From JAFMPW01 sp041743085 (GTDB taxonomy: Bacteria; Bacteroidota; Bacteroidia; Flavobacteriales; Flavobacteriaceae): a stretch of 64,000 bases of DNA. The stretch is taken from assembly GCA_041743085.1 (NCBI GenBank), contig JBGTNL010000052.1, positions 32,985-96,984 on the forward strand. Direction: 5' to 3'. Below, in pieces: positions 50,280 to 59,156 of the stretch (its first letter is position 1; each line of letters begins with the position of its first letter). Position numbers and translations under genes: made by a program. The notes under the pieces are model-generated. The model was given only the letters and a program-made list of their open reading frames with translations. It was not told the origin of the DNA and searched no databases.

Positions 50280-50354
50280 CATAGCATAAGTAGGTTAAGT
50301 TCATGGTAAGATTTGGGGAAAAAAGGTAGAGGAAACTCTACCTTTTTATTTTTT
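50280..50354 (+). ncRNA. Candidate small RNA or attenuated leader of the zinc peptidase gene
   Basis: The interval between the promoter-like site (50244-50273) and the terminator (50325-50354) would make a transcript of about 70 nt with no ORF of note. It could be a stand-alone small RNA or a leader that attenuates transcription of the gene at 50460. No known family is recognised. Confidence 0.35.
50325..50354 (+). terminator. Strong terminator with GNRA loop
   Basis: GGTAGAG (50325-50331), GAAA loop, CTCTACC (50336-50342), then T-rich TTTTTATTTTTTT. A 7 bp perfect stem with a GAAA tetraloop is very stable. It lies 106 bp before the start of the peptidase gene at 50460. Confidence 0.82.
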
Positions 50355-50459
50355 TATCCTTTCCTGTCATTTTTAGATTTTTATTTTCGCTACCATTGCG
50401 ATCCCGGACACTATTTTAGCATCCCTTATGAGCTATTTTCTAATCTTATACAAGGCGAA

Positions 50460-51509
50460 ATGAAAATCTTTCAATGTACAAATTGTTCCCAACCGTTGTT
50501 TTTTGAAAATAGATCTTGTGAAAACTGCCATAATCCGATAGCATACAGCGATAAAAATTTTGAGATGATCTCCTTTAAAAAACCGGCTTTATCAGATCTT
50601 TCAATATGGCATGAAGGGAACGCTTTTCGCTACTGTAAAAATTATGAAAAAGATACCTGTAATTGGATGGTACCGGCTGAAAGCCCAGATATGTATTGTG
50701 CCGCATGTTCCCTGAATAGGACCATTCCCAATCTGACTGATTTTCAGAACATCCAAAAATGGAGAAGGTTAGAGGTGGCAAAGCACAGGTTGGTATATCA
50801 GTTACAAAGATTTGGTTTGCCGCTTGAGAGCAAGATGCAAGATCCCGATACCGGGCTGTGTTTCGACTTTATAAGTAAAGGGAACAGCAGTGTAATGACC
50901 GGCCATGCAAATGGTGTCATTACCATTCTCTTATCCGAGGCAGATGCCGTTCATCGGGAACAAATAAAGCGACAGATGTCAGAGCGATACCGGACACTGG
51001 TTGGCCACTTCAGGCACGAAGTTGGGCATTATTATTGGGATAGGGTTATTAAAGAGAATGAGCAGCTGTTGGCGGAATTCAGAGAACTCTTTGGGGATGA
51101 AAGAGCGGATTACAGGGAATCCCTTAAGAAACATTATGAAAAGGGACCTCCAAGCGGTTGGCGAGACAACTACATTAGCAAATATGCCTCCACCCATCCC
51201 TGGGAGGATTGGGCGGAAACCTGGGCTCACTATCTGCATCTGATGGACACGGCCGAAACGGCGTACTTTTACGGTTTTACAATTGATCCCCATTTGAAGG
51301 ATGTGAATCATATGAAAACTACGATTGACTATGATCCCTATCTTCTCAGGGATTTTGAGCGCTTAATATCTTCAAGTACCGCTTTATTCTTTGCAATCAA
51401 CAGTGTGAATCGCTCCATGGGGATTCCGGATGTTTATCCTTTTATTCTCAACACAAAGGTGGTAGGGAAAATGCGATTTATTCATTCAGTACTGTTTTCC
51501 GAAATCTGA
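50460..51509 (+). CDS. Putative zinc metallopeptidase with N-terminal zinc ribbon
   Basis: 349 residues from ATG 50460; the frame extends 49 codons up, but MKIFQCTNCSQPLFFENRSC is the family N-terminus. The zinc ribbon has CTNC and CENC, and a second Cys set (CKNY, DTCNW, YCAACS) follows. The catalytic motif is GHFRHEVGHYYWDRVI (HExxH). Downstream are FGDERADYRESLKKHYEKG and WEDWAETWAHYLHLMDTAET, with possible further ligands. This matches the putative zinc-binding metallopeptidase family PF15887 as I recall it. Substrate unknown; no signal peptide. Confidence 0.86.
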   Translation: MKIFQCTNCSQPLFFENRSCENCHNPIAYSDKNFEMISFKKPALSDLSIWHEGNAFRYCKNYEKDTCNWMVPAESPDMYCAACSLNRTIPNLTDFQNIQKWRRLEVAKHRLVYQLQRFGLPLESKMQDPDTGLCFDFISKGNSSVMTGHANGVITILLSEADAVHREQIKRQMSERYRTLVGHFRHEVGHYYWDRVIKENEQLLAEFRELFGDERADYRESLKKHYEKGPPSGWRDNYISKYASTHPWEDWAETWAHYLHLMDTAETAYFYGFTIDPHLKDVNHMKTTIDYDPYLLRDFERLISSSTALFFAINSVNRSMGIPDVYPFILNTKVVGKMRFIHSVLFSEI

Positions 51510-51535
51510 ACTCAGGACGAGTATAAAAGAAGAAA

Positions 51536-51886
51536 TTATTCACGCTTCACAATCATATAATAATCATTATCGAGTGGAAGATAGCCCAGGTCATATACGA
51601 AGTAATAGGTAGTCCCTTTTTTGGTGGTGTACAGGTTTGTAATAAATTCAAAGTCAAATCCCTTGTCCATCAGCCGGGTTTTGGTAGTTCTGGTCTTTCC
51701 CTCCTTCAAAGGGAAACCATCCAGAATACGGTAGTTCTTTCGCAGACGGTTGTTAATGTTCCTGACCAGGTTCTTACTGTCCTTGTTTAATTTATTATTA
51801 TAGGCATTCCGGCAGTAATCGGAGCAATATTTTTTATCGACCCGGCCCCTGATCTCAGTTCCGCATTCCAGGCACTTTTTTCCCAC
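51536..51886 (-). CDS. Small zinc-ribbon protein
   Basis: 116 residues. The N-terminus has a four-Cys zinc ribbon (KKCLECGTEI, then KKYCSDYCRNAYNNKL). The rest is basic (LRKNYRILDGFPLKEGKTRT) and ends in beta strands (TYYFVYDLGYLPLDNDYYMI). I know it only as a conserved hypothetical of Flavobacteriaceae; nucleic acid binding is plausible from the ribbon and charge. It lies 5 bp after the DUF6265 gene and is probably co-transcribed with it. Confidence 0.78.
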   Translation of the reverse strand: MGKKCLECGTEIRGRVDKKYCSDYCRNAYNNKLNKDSKNLVRNINNRLRKNYRILDGFPLKEGKTRTTKTRLMDKGFDFEFITNLYTTKKGTTYYFVYDLGYLPLDNDYYMIVKRE

Positions 51887-51891
51887 AGCAA

Positions 51892-52383
51892 CTACTGCTT
51901 TTTATAATTAAATTTTACTTCTTTTTCGGTGCTGACACTATCTCCTATAACCACATAAACATTCATTTCGTTCTCACTTATTTTTTCAAATGTAAACTGA
52001 TCGAAATAAATTCGATTTCCATCGAGCTTCACCAGCTTAAAATCTACAGTTTCATCTTTTTCTTCCCACCCCTTCAGGGTACCGTGAAAATGTTTTAGCT
52101 GTAAAAGCAATGTTTTTGCCACCTGCCGAATATGTCCTGTTTCATAGAACTGAACTTTCCCGTCCGCTACTTGTTTAAAGACAAACATCATGGAATCCCC
52201 CAGGGGAGGACTCCATATTTCTTCGGTAATTCCCCCAAAGGCTTCACCCTTCCAGTGCCCGGCAATCCAGGAAACATTCTCGAGGGTTGCCGCGGGAGGG
52301 CTACTGTTTTCTTTTAACCTAAGCGTGTTTTGGGCAGATACTCCCGTGCTTAACAGAAATAAAGATAGTAAGATTGTTTTCAA
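51892..52383 (-). CDS. DUF6265-like secreted protein
   Basis: 163 residues with a signal peptide (MKTILLSLFLLSTGVSA-Q). The mature part begins ENVSWIAGHWKGEAFGGITE and continues EIWSPPLGDSMMFVFKQVAD, the typical opening of DUF6265. A beta-rich remainder (YFDQFTFEKISENEMNVYVV) suggests a lipocalin-like barrel. Function unknown. The zinc-ribbon gene follows 5 bp later. Confidence 0.83.
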   Translation of the reverse strand: MKTILLSLFLLSTGVSAQNTLRLKENSSPPAATLENVSWIAGHWKGEAFGGITEEIWSPPLGDSMMFVFKQVADGKVQFYETGHIRQVAKTLLLQLKHFHGTLKGWEEKDETVDFKLVKLDGNRIYFDQFTFEKISENEMNVYVVIGDSVSTEKEVKFNYKKQ

Positions 52384-52481
52384 CTCTGAATTGCATTATG
52401 TATCAACAAGATACAAATTATCCGATTGTAAACGGGTATTACCCTGTTATTAAATTAACCCCTGTGGAGTATGACGATTTT

Positions 52482-53591
52482 TTAGTTAAATGATGGCATG
52501 GTATCCAATGATTTGTAGAATTTGGTCATCACCCTTGTTTTGTTTTCATCATCTGCCACAGCGTCGGTTGTAAACATCATGACACCGCTGGAGGTACCGG
52601 TCAATGCACCTTTCAAAACGGTTTCAAAAGCTTTAGCGGTGATGATTCCGGGATCATTGTGTGCCTGTACTATAGGCCATATTTTGGGATAGGTATTATT
52701 TTTGACATTGAGTTTGCCTGAGAGCCAATCTACGTTTTGGGATACCCAGGCAGGATCTCGGCCCATTCTGCCATGATACACCATAGGAGAGAAAACATCA
52801 ACGGTCTTCTGTAGCAGGTTATAGTCTAATCCCAGGATACTTCGCCTGGTACCATTAAATTCCGCATCGGTCCAGGGGCAATGGTAAAGCCCCAAAAGAG
52901 CATCGGGCCTTATTTCCCTGAGGACTTTTTTTAGTTCTTCAGTCCAGGAATAAATAATCTTGCAGCGCCATTTTCGCCATTCCTTTTCGTGGTTGTCAAG
53001 TATCCAAAGGGCTTTTTCCGAGGTGGTCCCCTGAGGGATTTTTATTCCGGAATCTTCCGTAAAACCTTTAATGCACGGATCGTTAAAACAGGTTTCAGGC
53101 AAAATGGGTTCCGGCTCTTCAAACTGGGCGTGCCAATGAAGGTAATCCATCCACACACCGTTAAGTTCATATTCCAGGAGTAGTTTTATCAATTGGTTTT
53201 TGCGATATTTCCGAAAACCGGGTTCTGTAGGGCAAACCCCCATGAACCAAGAGGCAGCTTTCACTTTTTCACCTTTCTCGTTAATTGCCCAGGCCTCCGG
53301 GTGTTTTTCAACATAATTTTTTCCATTCAAAGTGGCGAATTCCGCAAATACCCTTGCTCCTTCAGATTTGGCCCTATCTACCATTTCATGGCTTATGGAT
53401 CCGCTATGGACAAAAACAGCATTAACACCCAGATCATTCAGGTGATAGCCCTTTTCCCATAGAGCCAACGGGTTGCCATATACCCCTCTGATCTCTACTG
53501 TTTTTTGCGATTTAGGCTTACATGAGGAGAGTATCAACAGACCCCACAATGCGGGAAGTAATAGTAGTACCGTGTACATTTTGTTATACAT
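52482..53591 (-). CDS. Putative glycoside-hydrolase-like lipoprotein (GHL10-type)
   Basis: 369 residues. A lipoprotein signal (LLLLPALWGLLILSSC, Cys at about residue 24) is followed by a TIM-barrel-like protein: LNDLGVNAVFVHSGSIS, ARVFAEFATLNGKNYVEKHP, LELNGVWMDYLHWHAQFEEP-type strand (ELNGVWMDYLHWHAQFEEPE), DALLGLYHCPWTDAEFNG, VDVFSPMVYHGRMGRDPAWV and a closing GVMMFTTDAV. Asp and Glu in VWMDYLHW and FEEPE are plausible catalytic residues. This resembles predicted family 10-like glycosyl hydrolases; the substrate is unknown. Confidence 0.78.
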   Translation of the reverse strand: MYNKMYTVLLLLPALWGLLILSSCKPKSQKTVEIRGVYGNPLALWEKGYHLNDLGVNAVFVHSGSISHEMVDRAKSEGARVFAEFATLNGKNYVEKHPEAWAINEKGEKVKAASWFMGVCPTEPGFRKYRKNQLIKLLLEYELNGVWMDYLHWHAQFEEPEPILPETCFNDPCIKGFTEDSGIKIPQGTTSEKALWILDNHEKEWRKWRCKIIYSWTEELKKVLREIRPDALLGLYHCPWTDAEFNGTRRSILGLDYNLLQKTVDVFSPMVYHGRMGRDPAWVSQNVDWLSGKLNVKNNTYPKIWPIVQAHNDPGIITAKAFETVLKGALTGTSSGVMMFTTDAVADDENKTRVMTKFYKSLDTMPSFN

Positions 53592-53674
53592 ATCTCTTGT
53601 TTGTTGTTTATTTATTTTTTCACAGGGATCGTGCCTTACTACTCCAACTATGATTTATCTGTTTTCCGTCGCTG

Positions 53675-56600
53675 TCATTTTTCACACAGTATTATTGCCT
53701 GTAGCCCTAATGCCCTGTACATGCTGTTATATGAGGCCATCTCAATATCCACAATGGCATCCCGTTCCTTTTTATAGGTTGCCCAGGCTGCCAGAAGATC
53801 CTTTAGCCGCTCCTTTGCCCCCTTTGTTACCTTAGGTTCTGCCGCATCCACATAATCCTTTAAATTCATTAATTCCGCATTCAATTGGTTGTTGTAATTG
53901 ATGACATCCTGAAAGGTTTTCTGTTTGGGCTGTATGAGATTTTCCTCCCAGGTGTCGATTCGGGCTACCAGTGAATCGCCTTTTTTCAGCAGTGTTTCTG
54001 CATGGTCATTATCTTTTAAAAGTTTACCGTAGCCTTTCAGCTGTGTCTTTGCGGACCGCATTTCGTTGACCGCTTCATGGATATCCCTGATGGTGTTTTC
54101 AATCTGACTGAGAACATTTTGTTGCTCTTCAAATTCGTTATGTGAGGCTTCAACTGCGGGATTGGGAAGAATAGTTACTTCAGTTTCGGAAGTTAACCCT
54201 TCCAGGCTTAACCGCAACTTATAATTTCCCGGTCCTACCCTTGAACCCTCATAACTGCCATAGACAAATATCTTCTCTACTGCCGGCAATGTTTCCTTTC
54301 TAAAATCCCATGTAAACCGGTTGTATCCTTGTTTAGAGGGCAATACCTGCGGTTTTGATGGTCCTCCCGGCCAGGATTCAAAATCTTCAGGCTTTTTATT
54401 GGTTATGGTCCGGATGAGCTTTCCCTTGTGCAACACCTCTAGTTCCAGGTGCAAACTGTCTGTCCCCTTATCGAGATAATAGTCAAATGTTACCCCCTGC
54501 TTCGGGTTTTCCCCTAGGCTCGGGACCGGATCTTCGCTAGTTCCGCCAAAGAGCAAATAGGTATTCTTGGGTTTGAAGATGGCGACCGGCTGACTCGGAG
54601 CCGGACTGTTTTGAATGGCGCTGACGTCATCCAAAATCCAGAAGGAACGTCCTGCCGTTGCCGCCACAAGGTCGTTATCCTGAAAAACAAGATCGTTAAC
54701 CGGGACTACAGGCAGGTTCAATTGGAAAGGTTGCCAGTTTTGCCCGTCGTCAAAAGCAATATACAGCCCGGTCTCTGTACCGGCGTAGAGCAATCCGCTG
54801 CGTTTGGGATCTTCACGGACAACCCTGACAAAAGTGTGGGGATCCGTGATACCGTTCACAAGTTTTGTCCAGGTCTTGCCATAATCAGAAGTCCTGTAGA
54901 TATAGGGTTTCAGATCCATAAATTTGTAGCGCATGATCACGGCATACGCCCTGGCAGGGTCATGTGGCGATACCTCAATACTGTTAACAATTCCTTCAGG
55001 CAAATCTGCAGGAGTTACATTTTCCCAGTTTTCACCACCATTTTTTGTAATATATATCAGTCCGTCATCACTGCCCGCCCAGAGTACTCCCTTTTCATGG
55101 GGTGATTCTGCCAGATACATAATAGTATTGTAGTTTTCGCCGCCTGCTGCTTCGTTTGTATAAGGGCCTCCTCCCGGACCTTGTCTGCTTTTATCATTTC
55201 GGGTGAGATCCGGGCTTACAATTTTCCAGCTAATTCCCCCGTCCACAGACTTAAAAACCACATTCCCGGCATGATAGATCGTATTTCTATCGTGAGGCGA
55301 ACTAATAATAGGGGCATTCCAGTTGTAGCGGTATTTAAAATCCTCGGGGGCATTGCCCAATGCCAGTTCAGGATACTCCTTAATAGATTTACCTTCCCCG
55401 GAAGCTTTTACCCACTTTTCAATAATCCCCTGGTAACATCCCCCATAAATCACCCTGGGCTGATCCGGATCAAAGGCCAGATAGGCACTTTCGCAACCTG
55501 CTACGGAATACCAGTCTTTCCAGTCAATGCCCTGGTCATTGGTTCTGCTGGCAATGGCGATTGCCGAATTGTCTTGCTGCCCGCCATAAAGATTATAAGG
55601 CACCAGGTTGTCTGTAATAACTCTGTAGAATTGTGCGGTTGGCTGATTTTCCTGAGTGCTCCAGCTTTCACCCCCGTTATTGGAAATATTGGCGCCTCCG
55701 TCGTTAGAATTGATCATTTTTTGATTGTCATTTGGATTGATCCAGAGATGATGATTATCGCCATGGGGGGTTGGCAGTGGCTTGAAGGTTTTGCCGCCAT
55801 CAATAGATTTGGTGACCGGAGCGTTCAAAACATAGACTATATTTTCGTTCTGAGGATCCGCAAAAATTTCCATGTAATACCAGGCGCGGGCGATATTTAT
55901 CCTGTCCTTGCTTACCTGTGACCATTTTTTACCGGCATTATCGGAACGATATACGCCTCCTTTATCGCCTTCGGCCTCTATTACCGCAAAAACCAATTCA
56001 GGATTTGCCCTGGAGACCGAGATCCCGGCTTTTCCCAATTCTTCCGGCAACCCTTCTTTCAACTTTTCCCATGTAGTACCGCCATCATTCGACTTATACA
56101 AACCCGAATCCCCGCCCCCCGATTCCATTGTCCAGGGATACCGCTGATGCTGCCACATTGCCGCATATAGAATCAGCGGGTTTTTCATATCCATGGACAA
56201 CGAGGAGGCTCCGGTCGTATTGTTTACGAACAACACCTTTTCCCAGCTGACACCTCCGTCTTTGGAACGATAAATACCCCGATCTGCCGAAGGGCCGTAC
56301 TGGGCTCCTTGGGCTGCTACGAAAATGTTCTCCGGATTATTAGGATCTATTTGAACATCAGAGATATGCCGGGTGTTATCGAGCCCGATGTGTTTCCAGG
56401 TTTTACCCGCATCTGTCGACTTATATACGCCATCGCCCATGGAGGTCATGACACCTCTCGCAGCATGCTCGCCCATTCCTGCAACCACAATATTTGGGTT
56501 GCTTTCAGAGACTGCAAGTGCACCAACGGTACCGGTCTTAATAAATTTATCCGAAATATTCTTCCAGGTTATGCCGTCGTCCGTGGTTTTCCAGATGCCA

Positions 56601-56824
56601 CCGCCTGTGGTTCCCATGTAGTAGGTCATCGGTTGGCCAACCACACCACTGGATGCTACGCTGCGCCCGCCTCTGAAAGGGCCGATGTTCCGCCATTTAA
56701 GTCCGTGGTAGTTAGAATCCTGGATGGCTATGGCCGGTTCTGAAGTTTTTTTATTTCGTTTCTGTGCCTGCATGCTCAAAGGAATAAAAAGTAAGAAGAC
56801 CAGGAAGAACTGAATGATTTTCAT
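53675..56824 (-). CDS. Sortilin/VPS10-like BNR-repeat protein, secreted
   Basis: 1049 residues from ATG 56822-56824, where a signal peptide begins (MKIIQFFLVFLLFIPLSMQA-Q). About nine Asp-box repeats build two beta-propellers (STDAGKTWKHIG, SKDGGVSWEKV, SNDGGTTWEKL, SDNAGKKWSQV, SIDGGKTF, SVDGGISWKIV, TKNGGENWENV, TSDYGKTWTKL). A C-terminal part of about 300 residues has beta-sandwich strands (LHLELEVLHKGKLIRTITNK) and a helical end. This is the sortilin-type glycosyl-hydrolase-like family abundant in Bacteroidota. The frame stays open another 92 codons to 57100. It follows the serine hydrolase gene and is probably in one operon. Confidence 0.9.
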   Translation of the reverse strand: MKIIQFFLVFLLFIPLSMQAQKRNKKTSEPAIAIQDSNYHGLKWRNIGPFRGGRSVASSGVVGQPMTYYMGTTGGGIWKTTDDGITWKNISDKFIKTGTVGALAVSESNPNIVVAGMGEHAARGVMTSMGDGVYKSTDAGKTWKHIGLDNTRHISDVQIDPNNPENIFVAAQGAQYGPSADRGIYRSKDGGVSWEKVLFVNNTTGASSLSMDMKNPLILYAAMWQHQRYPWTMESGGGDSGLYKSNDGGTTWEKLKEGLPEELGKAGISVSRANPELVFAVIEAEGDKGGVYRSDNAGKKWSQVSKDRINIARAWYYMEIFADPQNENIVYVLNAPVTKSIDGGKTFKPLPTPHGDNHHLWINPNDNQKMINSNDGGANISNNGGESWSTQENQPTAQFYRVITDNLVPYNLYGGQQDNSAIAIASRTNDQGIDWKDWYSVAGCESAYLAFDPDQPRVIYGGCYQGIIEKWVKASGEGKSIKEYPELALGNAPEDFKYRYNWNAPIISSPHDRNTIYHAGNVVFKSVDGGISWKIVSPDLTRNDKSRQGPGGGPYTNEAAGGENYNTIMYLAESPHEKGVLWAGSDDGLIYITKNGGENWENVTPADLPEGIVNSIEVSPHDPARAYAVIMRYKFMDLKPYIYRTSDYGKTWTKLVNGITDPHTFVRVVREDPKRSGLLYAGTETGLYIAFDDGQNWQPFQLNLPVVPVNDLVFQDNDLVAATAGRSFWILDDVSAIQNSPAPSQPVAIFKPKNTYLLFGGTSEDPVPSLGENPKQGVTFDYYLDKGTDSLHLELEVLHKGKLIRTITNKKPEDFESWPGGPSKPQVLPSKQGYNRFTWDFRKETLPAVEKIFVYGSYEGSRVGPGNYKLRLSLEGLTSETEVTILPNPAVEASHNEFEEQQNVLSQIENTIRDIHEAVNEMRSAKTQLKGYGKLLKDNDHAETLLKKGDSLVARIDTWEENLIQPKQKTFQDVINYNNQLNAELMNLKDYVDAAEPKVTKGAKERLKDLLAAWATYKKERDAIVDIEMASYNSMYRALGLQAIILCEK

Positions 56825-57096
56825 AAGGTTGGTTTTAATGCTTGTCATAAATTCGGCCGAGGGGCTATCCGAAAATTCAAATAATGCGCCACGCTTTTCC
56901 AAAACCTGTGTCATTGCCAGGAAATAAGCGCTTAAATTTAGCCGTAGGTTCAAAGGGTTTGGGGAATGGGAGGAGAACGCGGTATCATTTGATACCAATT
57001 TATGATTTCTATCAATAGCCGCAATGATATCCCGTGCCTCTTTGGGATAGTTTAATTGAACAATATTCAGAAAACTCCTTCGGTACCTCATAGTAT

Positions 57097-58386
57097 TCAA
57101 TCATCCACTGCCGCAAAAACCATTTGCCTGAATTTCCATCCCGTGCCATCATTCGAGGTTTTTTGTGTCTGTTTCATCAGAACCCCAATGAGCTGCTCCT
57201 TTGGGTCTGCAAAATACTGCGTATTGAAATAGCCCCCCCAGTCAAAGGTGCCTGTACTGCCTTCCCCACCCATATCCTGCCCCTTCGGGGTTACCACACC
57301 AAAGGCAAGGCCGTAATGCTTAGGGCCGTCTTTCCAGATGTCACCGATCTGGTTGCCCATGATACTCTGAACGGTAGTTCTGCTCAAGATGCGAACACCA
57401 TTTAGTTCTCCTTCATTCAGGTACATCTGAAGAAAAGTTGCGTAGTCCGCTGCGGTGCTGGAGAGCCCCGCTCCCCCGGAGAAAAATCTTTTTGCACCTT
57501 TTAAGGGATAATCGGTATCGTAGAAAGTCTCAGGATATTTTTCCCATTTTCCATTTTCATACTGCTGAACAGCCACCAGACGGTTGTGCTTCTCTTTTGG
57601 CAAATAGAACCAGGTATCATCCATGCCAAGGGGATCAAAGATCCTGGTTCTCAGAAATTCATCAAAAGGCATTCCGGAAATGACCTCAATAAAATAGCCA
57701 AGTACATCCAAGCCCTCACTATAGGTGAATTTCTCACCCGGAGTATGGTGCAGTGGCAGCTTCGCCAATTTCTTTACGCTTTCTCCGATAGGGATGTTTT
57801 CTGTGGTAAACAAATCGGTAATTCCGGCTTTGTAATATATTTTTTTAAAGCGATCATCCCCATCAATTACGCCGTACCCCAGACCTGATGTATGGGATAT
57901 TAAATGCCGGATGGTAATTTCCCTTTCTGACGGTTTGGTGGTGTACGTAGTGTCCGCGTCATTAAATGTATCCAGGATTTGCGTGTCTTTAAATTCCGGG
58001 ATATAATTGGATATCGGATCATCCAGGCGAAACCTGCCTTCTTCCCAAAGCATCATCACTGCCGTTGCGGTAATTGCCTTAGTTTGCGAAGCGATCCTGA
58101 AAATTTGATCCTTCTTCATCGCCTTACCGGAAGGATTTTCTGCCATTCCATAGGCCTTATAAAAAACTATTTTCCCATTTCTGGCGATCATGGCCACAGC
58201 CCCCGGGATGTTATCCTCCGCAACGGCCTGTTGCAACATTGCATCAATTTTTCCCAATCGCACTGGGGACATGCCAACGCTGGCCGGCGATGCCTCGGAT
58301 ATGGGAGGTGTTTTTTGGACAGAAGTGGTCTGTGCAGTGCCGGCAACTGTACAGAAGGTGAATACTGCAAGGTAAATTTTTTTCAT
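57097..58386 (-). CDS. Serine hydrolase of the beta-lactamase/class C family
   Basis: 429 residues. A signal peptide (MKKIYLAVFTFCTVAGTA-Q) is followed by the penicillin-binding-protein-like fold. The catalytic S-x-x-K is in FRIASQTKAITATAVMML and the second motif is FTYSEGLDVLGYFIEV, where YSE takes the place of the usual YSN. The third motif is less clear, near GTFDWGGYFNTQYF. Such proteins act as esterases, D-aminopeptidases or transpeptidases; most are not resistance enzymes. The sortilin-like gene starts 272 bp downstream. Confidence 0.9.
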   Translation of the reverse strand: MKKIYLAVFTFCTVAGTAQTTSVQKTPPISEASPASVGMSPVRLGKIDAMLQQAVAEDNIPGAVAMIARNGKIVFYKAYGMAENPSGKAMKKDQIFRIASQTKAITATAVMMLWEEGRFRLDDPISNYIPEFKDTQILDTFNDADTTYTTKPSEREITIRHLISHTSGLGYGVIDGDDRFKKIYYKAGITDLFTTENIPIGESVKKLAKLPLHHTPGEKFTYSEGLDVLGYFIEVISGMPFDEFLRTRIFDPLGMDDTWFYLPKEKHNRLVAVQQYENGKWEKYPETFYDTDYPLKGAKRFFSGGAGLSSTAADYATFLQMYLNEGELNGVRILSRTTVQSIMGNQIGDIWKDGPKHYGLAFGVVTPKGQDMGGEGSTGTFDWGGYFNTQYFADPKEQLIGVLMKQTQKTSNDGTGWKFRQMVFAAVDD

Positions 58387-58600
58387 ACGAATAAATTCAT
58401 GTTAATAATTTGATTTCAATTATTTGCGTTTATTTGAATAATCGTAAAAGGAATCAAGGGCCAAGAGGCTAGAATCTAGACTTTTATACGTTCGTCCGAT
58501 AGAAATCTGTCTTGTTTCTTGTTTCTAGGCTCTAGTTTCCAAGCTTATTCATCTCCTTTTGCGACGGATCCCCTAAAATTATTTTGCGCCGTCATGGAGG

Positions 58601-58714
58601 TTTCATCTAAATAAAATTTCGCCAACCTATTGATTTAGTGTTATTTATATCGGTTGGTATTGGCCATTTTTTAATTAAATCCCCACCTGCCTGCCGTAGG
58701 TTATGGGCTTTCAT
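58601..58714. repeat. Dispersed repeat family D, copy 2
   Basis: 114 bp nearly identical to the reverse complement of 7731-7849; differences are a few substitutions and a 4 bp indel (TAGGTAGG against TAGG). The shared core includes ATTTCGCCAACCTATTGATT and CCACCTGCCTGCCGTAGG. Confidence 0.75.
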
Positions 58715-58915
58715 ACAATTAAATGGATAATTAATAAATATCACTAGTGGCCGGTTAAAATTTCAATTCCATTTCAAAACCATTTATTTATAGGGGATAG
58801 AGACATTTTTTAATTTTGTCGATTTGAAATTGGAACAGTAAAAAAGAAAATGTTTCTTCATAAAATTTTCAGATTTTTATTTTTTAAGTAACTTAAAAAC
58901 AAGGAATTATAAAAA

Positions 58916-58972
58916 AGTCTTATGTCTTACGTCTAGTAGCGAAGCGGTCTTATTTCTTTAACCGGACAGTAC
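58916..58972 (+). repeat. Dispersed repeat family A, partial copy 3
   Basis: The right part of family A (AGTCTTATGTCTTACGTCTA, GTAGCGAAGCGGTCTTA, CTTTAACCGGACAGTA) in the same orientation as copies 1 and 2. The left part is absent, and TTACGTC appears twice, as if by local duplication. Confidence 0.6.
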
Positions 58973-59156
58973 TGAATAAATATATTCTCAAAGTGTTACA
59001 CGATGTAAGACAAGGATACTACCCCGCTACACTCCTAATTGTCTTCCGCCGCGGACCATCACACAGGTAAAATAACAGCCGCAAAAAACCTCCAAATGAC
59101 CATATACTGCAAACGGAAGATTGTCCATTGCTATTAACTGCTGTCTGGTTCCAAAA

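Larger units (their letters stand above)
58387..59156. other. Repeat-rich gap between two secreted hydrolase genes
   Basis: No gene is seen in 770 bp. It holds repeat D copy 2 (58601-58714) and a partial repeat A (58916-58972). Near 58465-58545 there are TCTAGA-containing inverted stretches (GGCTAGAATCTAGAC and TTTCTAGGCTCTAG). A ORF read at 59027-59275 on the minus strand is a shadow of the peptidase gene. Confidence 0.5.

Noticed and set aside
55181..55921. Plus-strand ORF of 246 codons
   Set aside because: It is antisense to the Asp-box repeats of the sortilin-like gene; it has no motif of its own.
57097..58386. Antibiotic resistance beta-lactamase
   Set aside because: The fold is shared, but the second motif is YSE rather than YSN and the context is secreted hydrolases, so a general serine hydrolase is the safer call.
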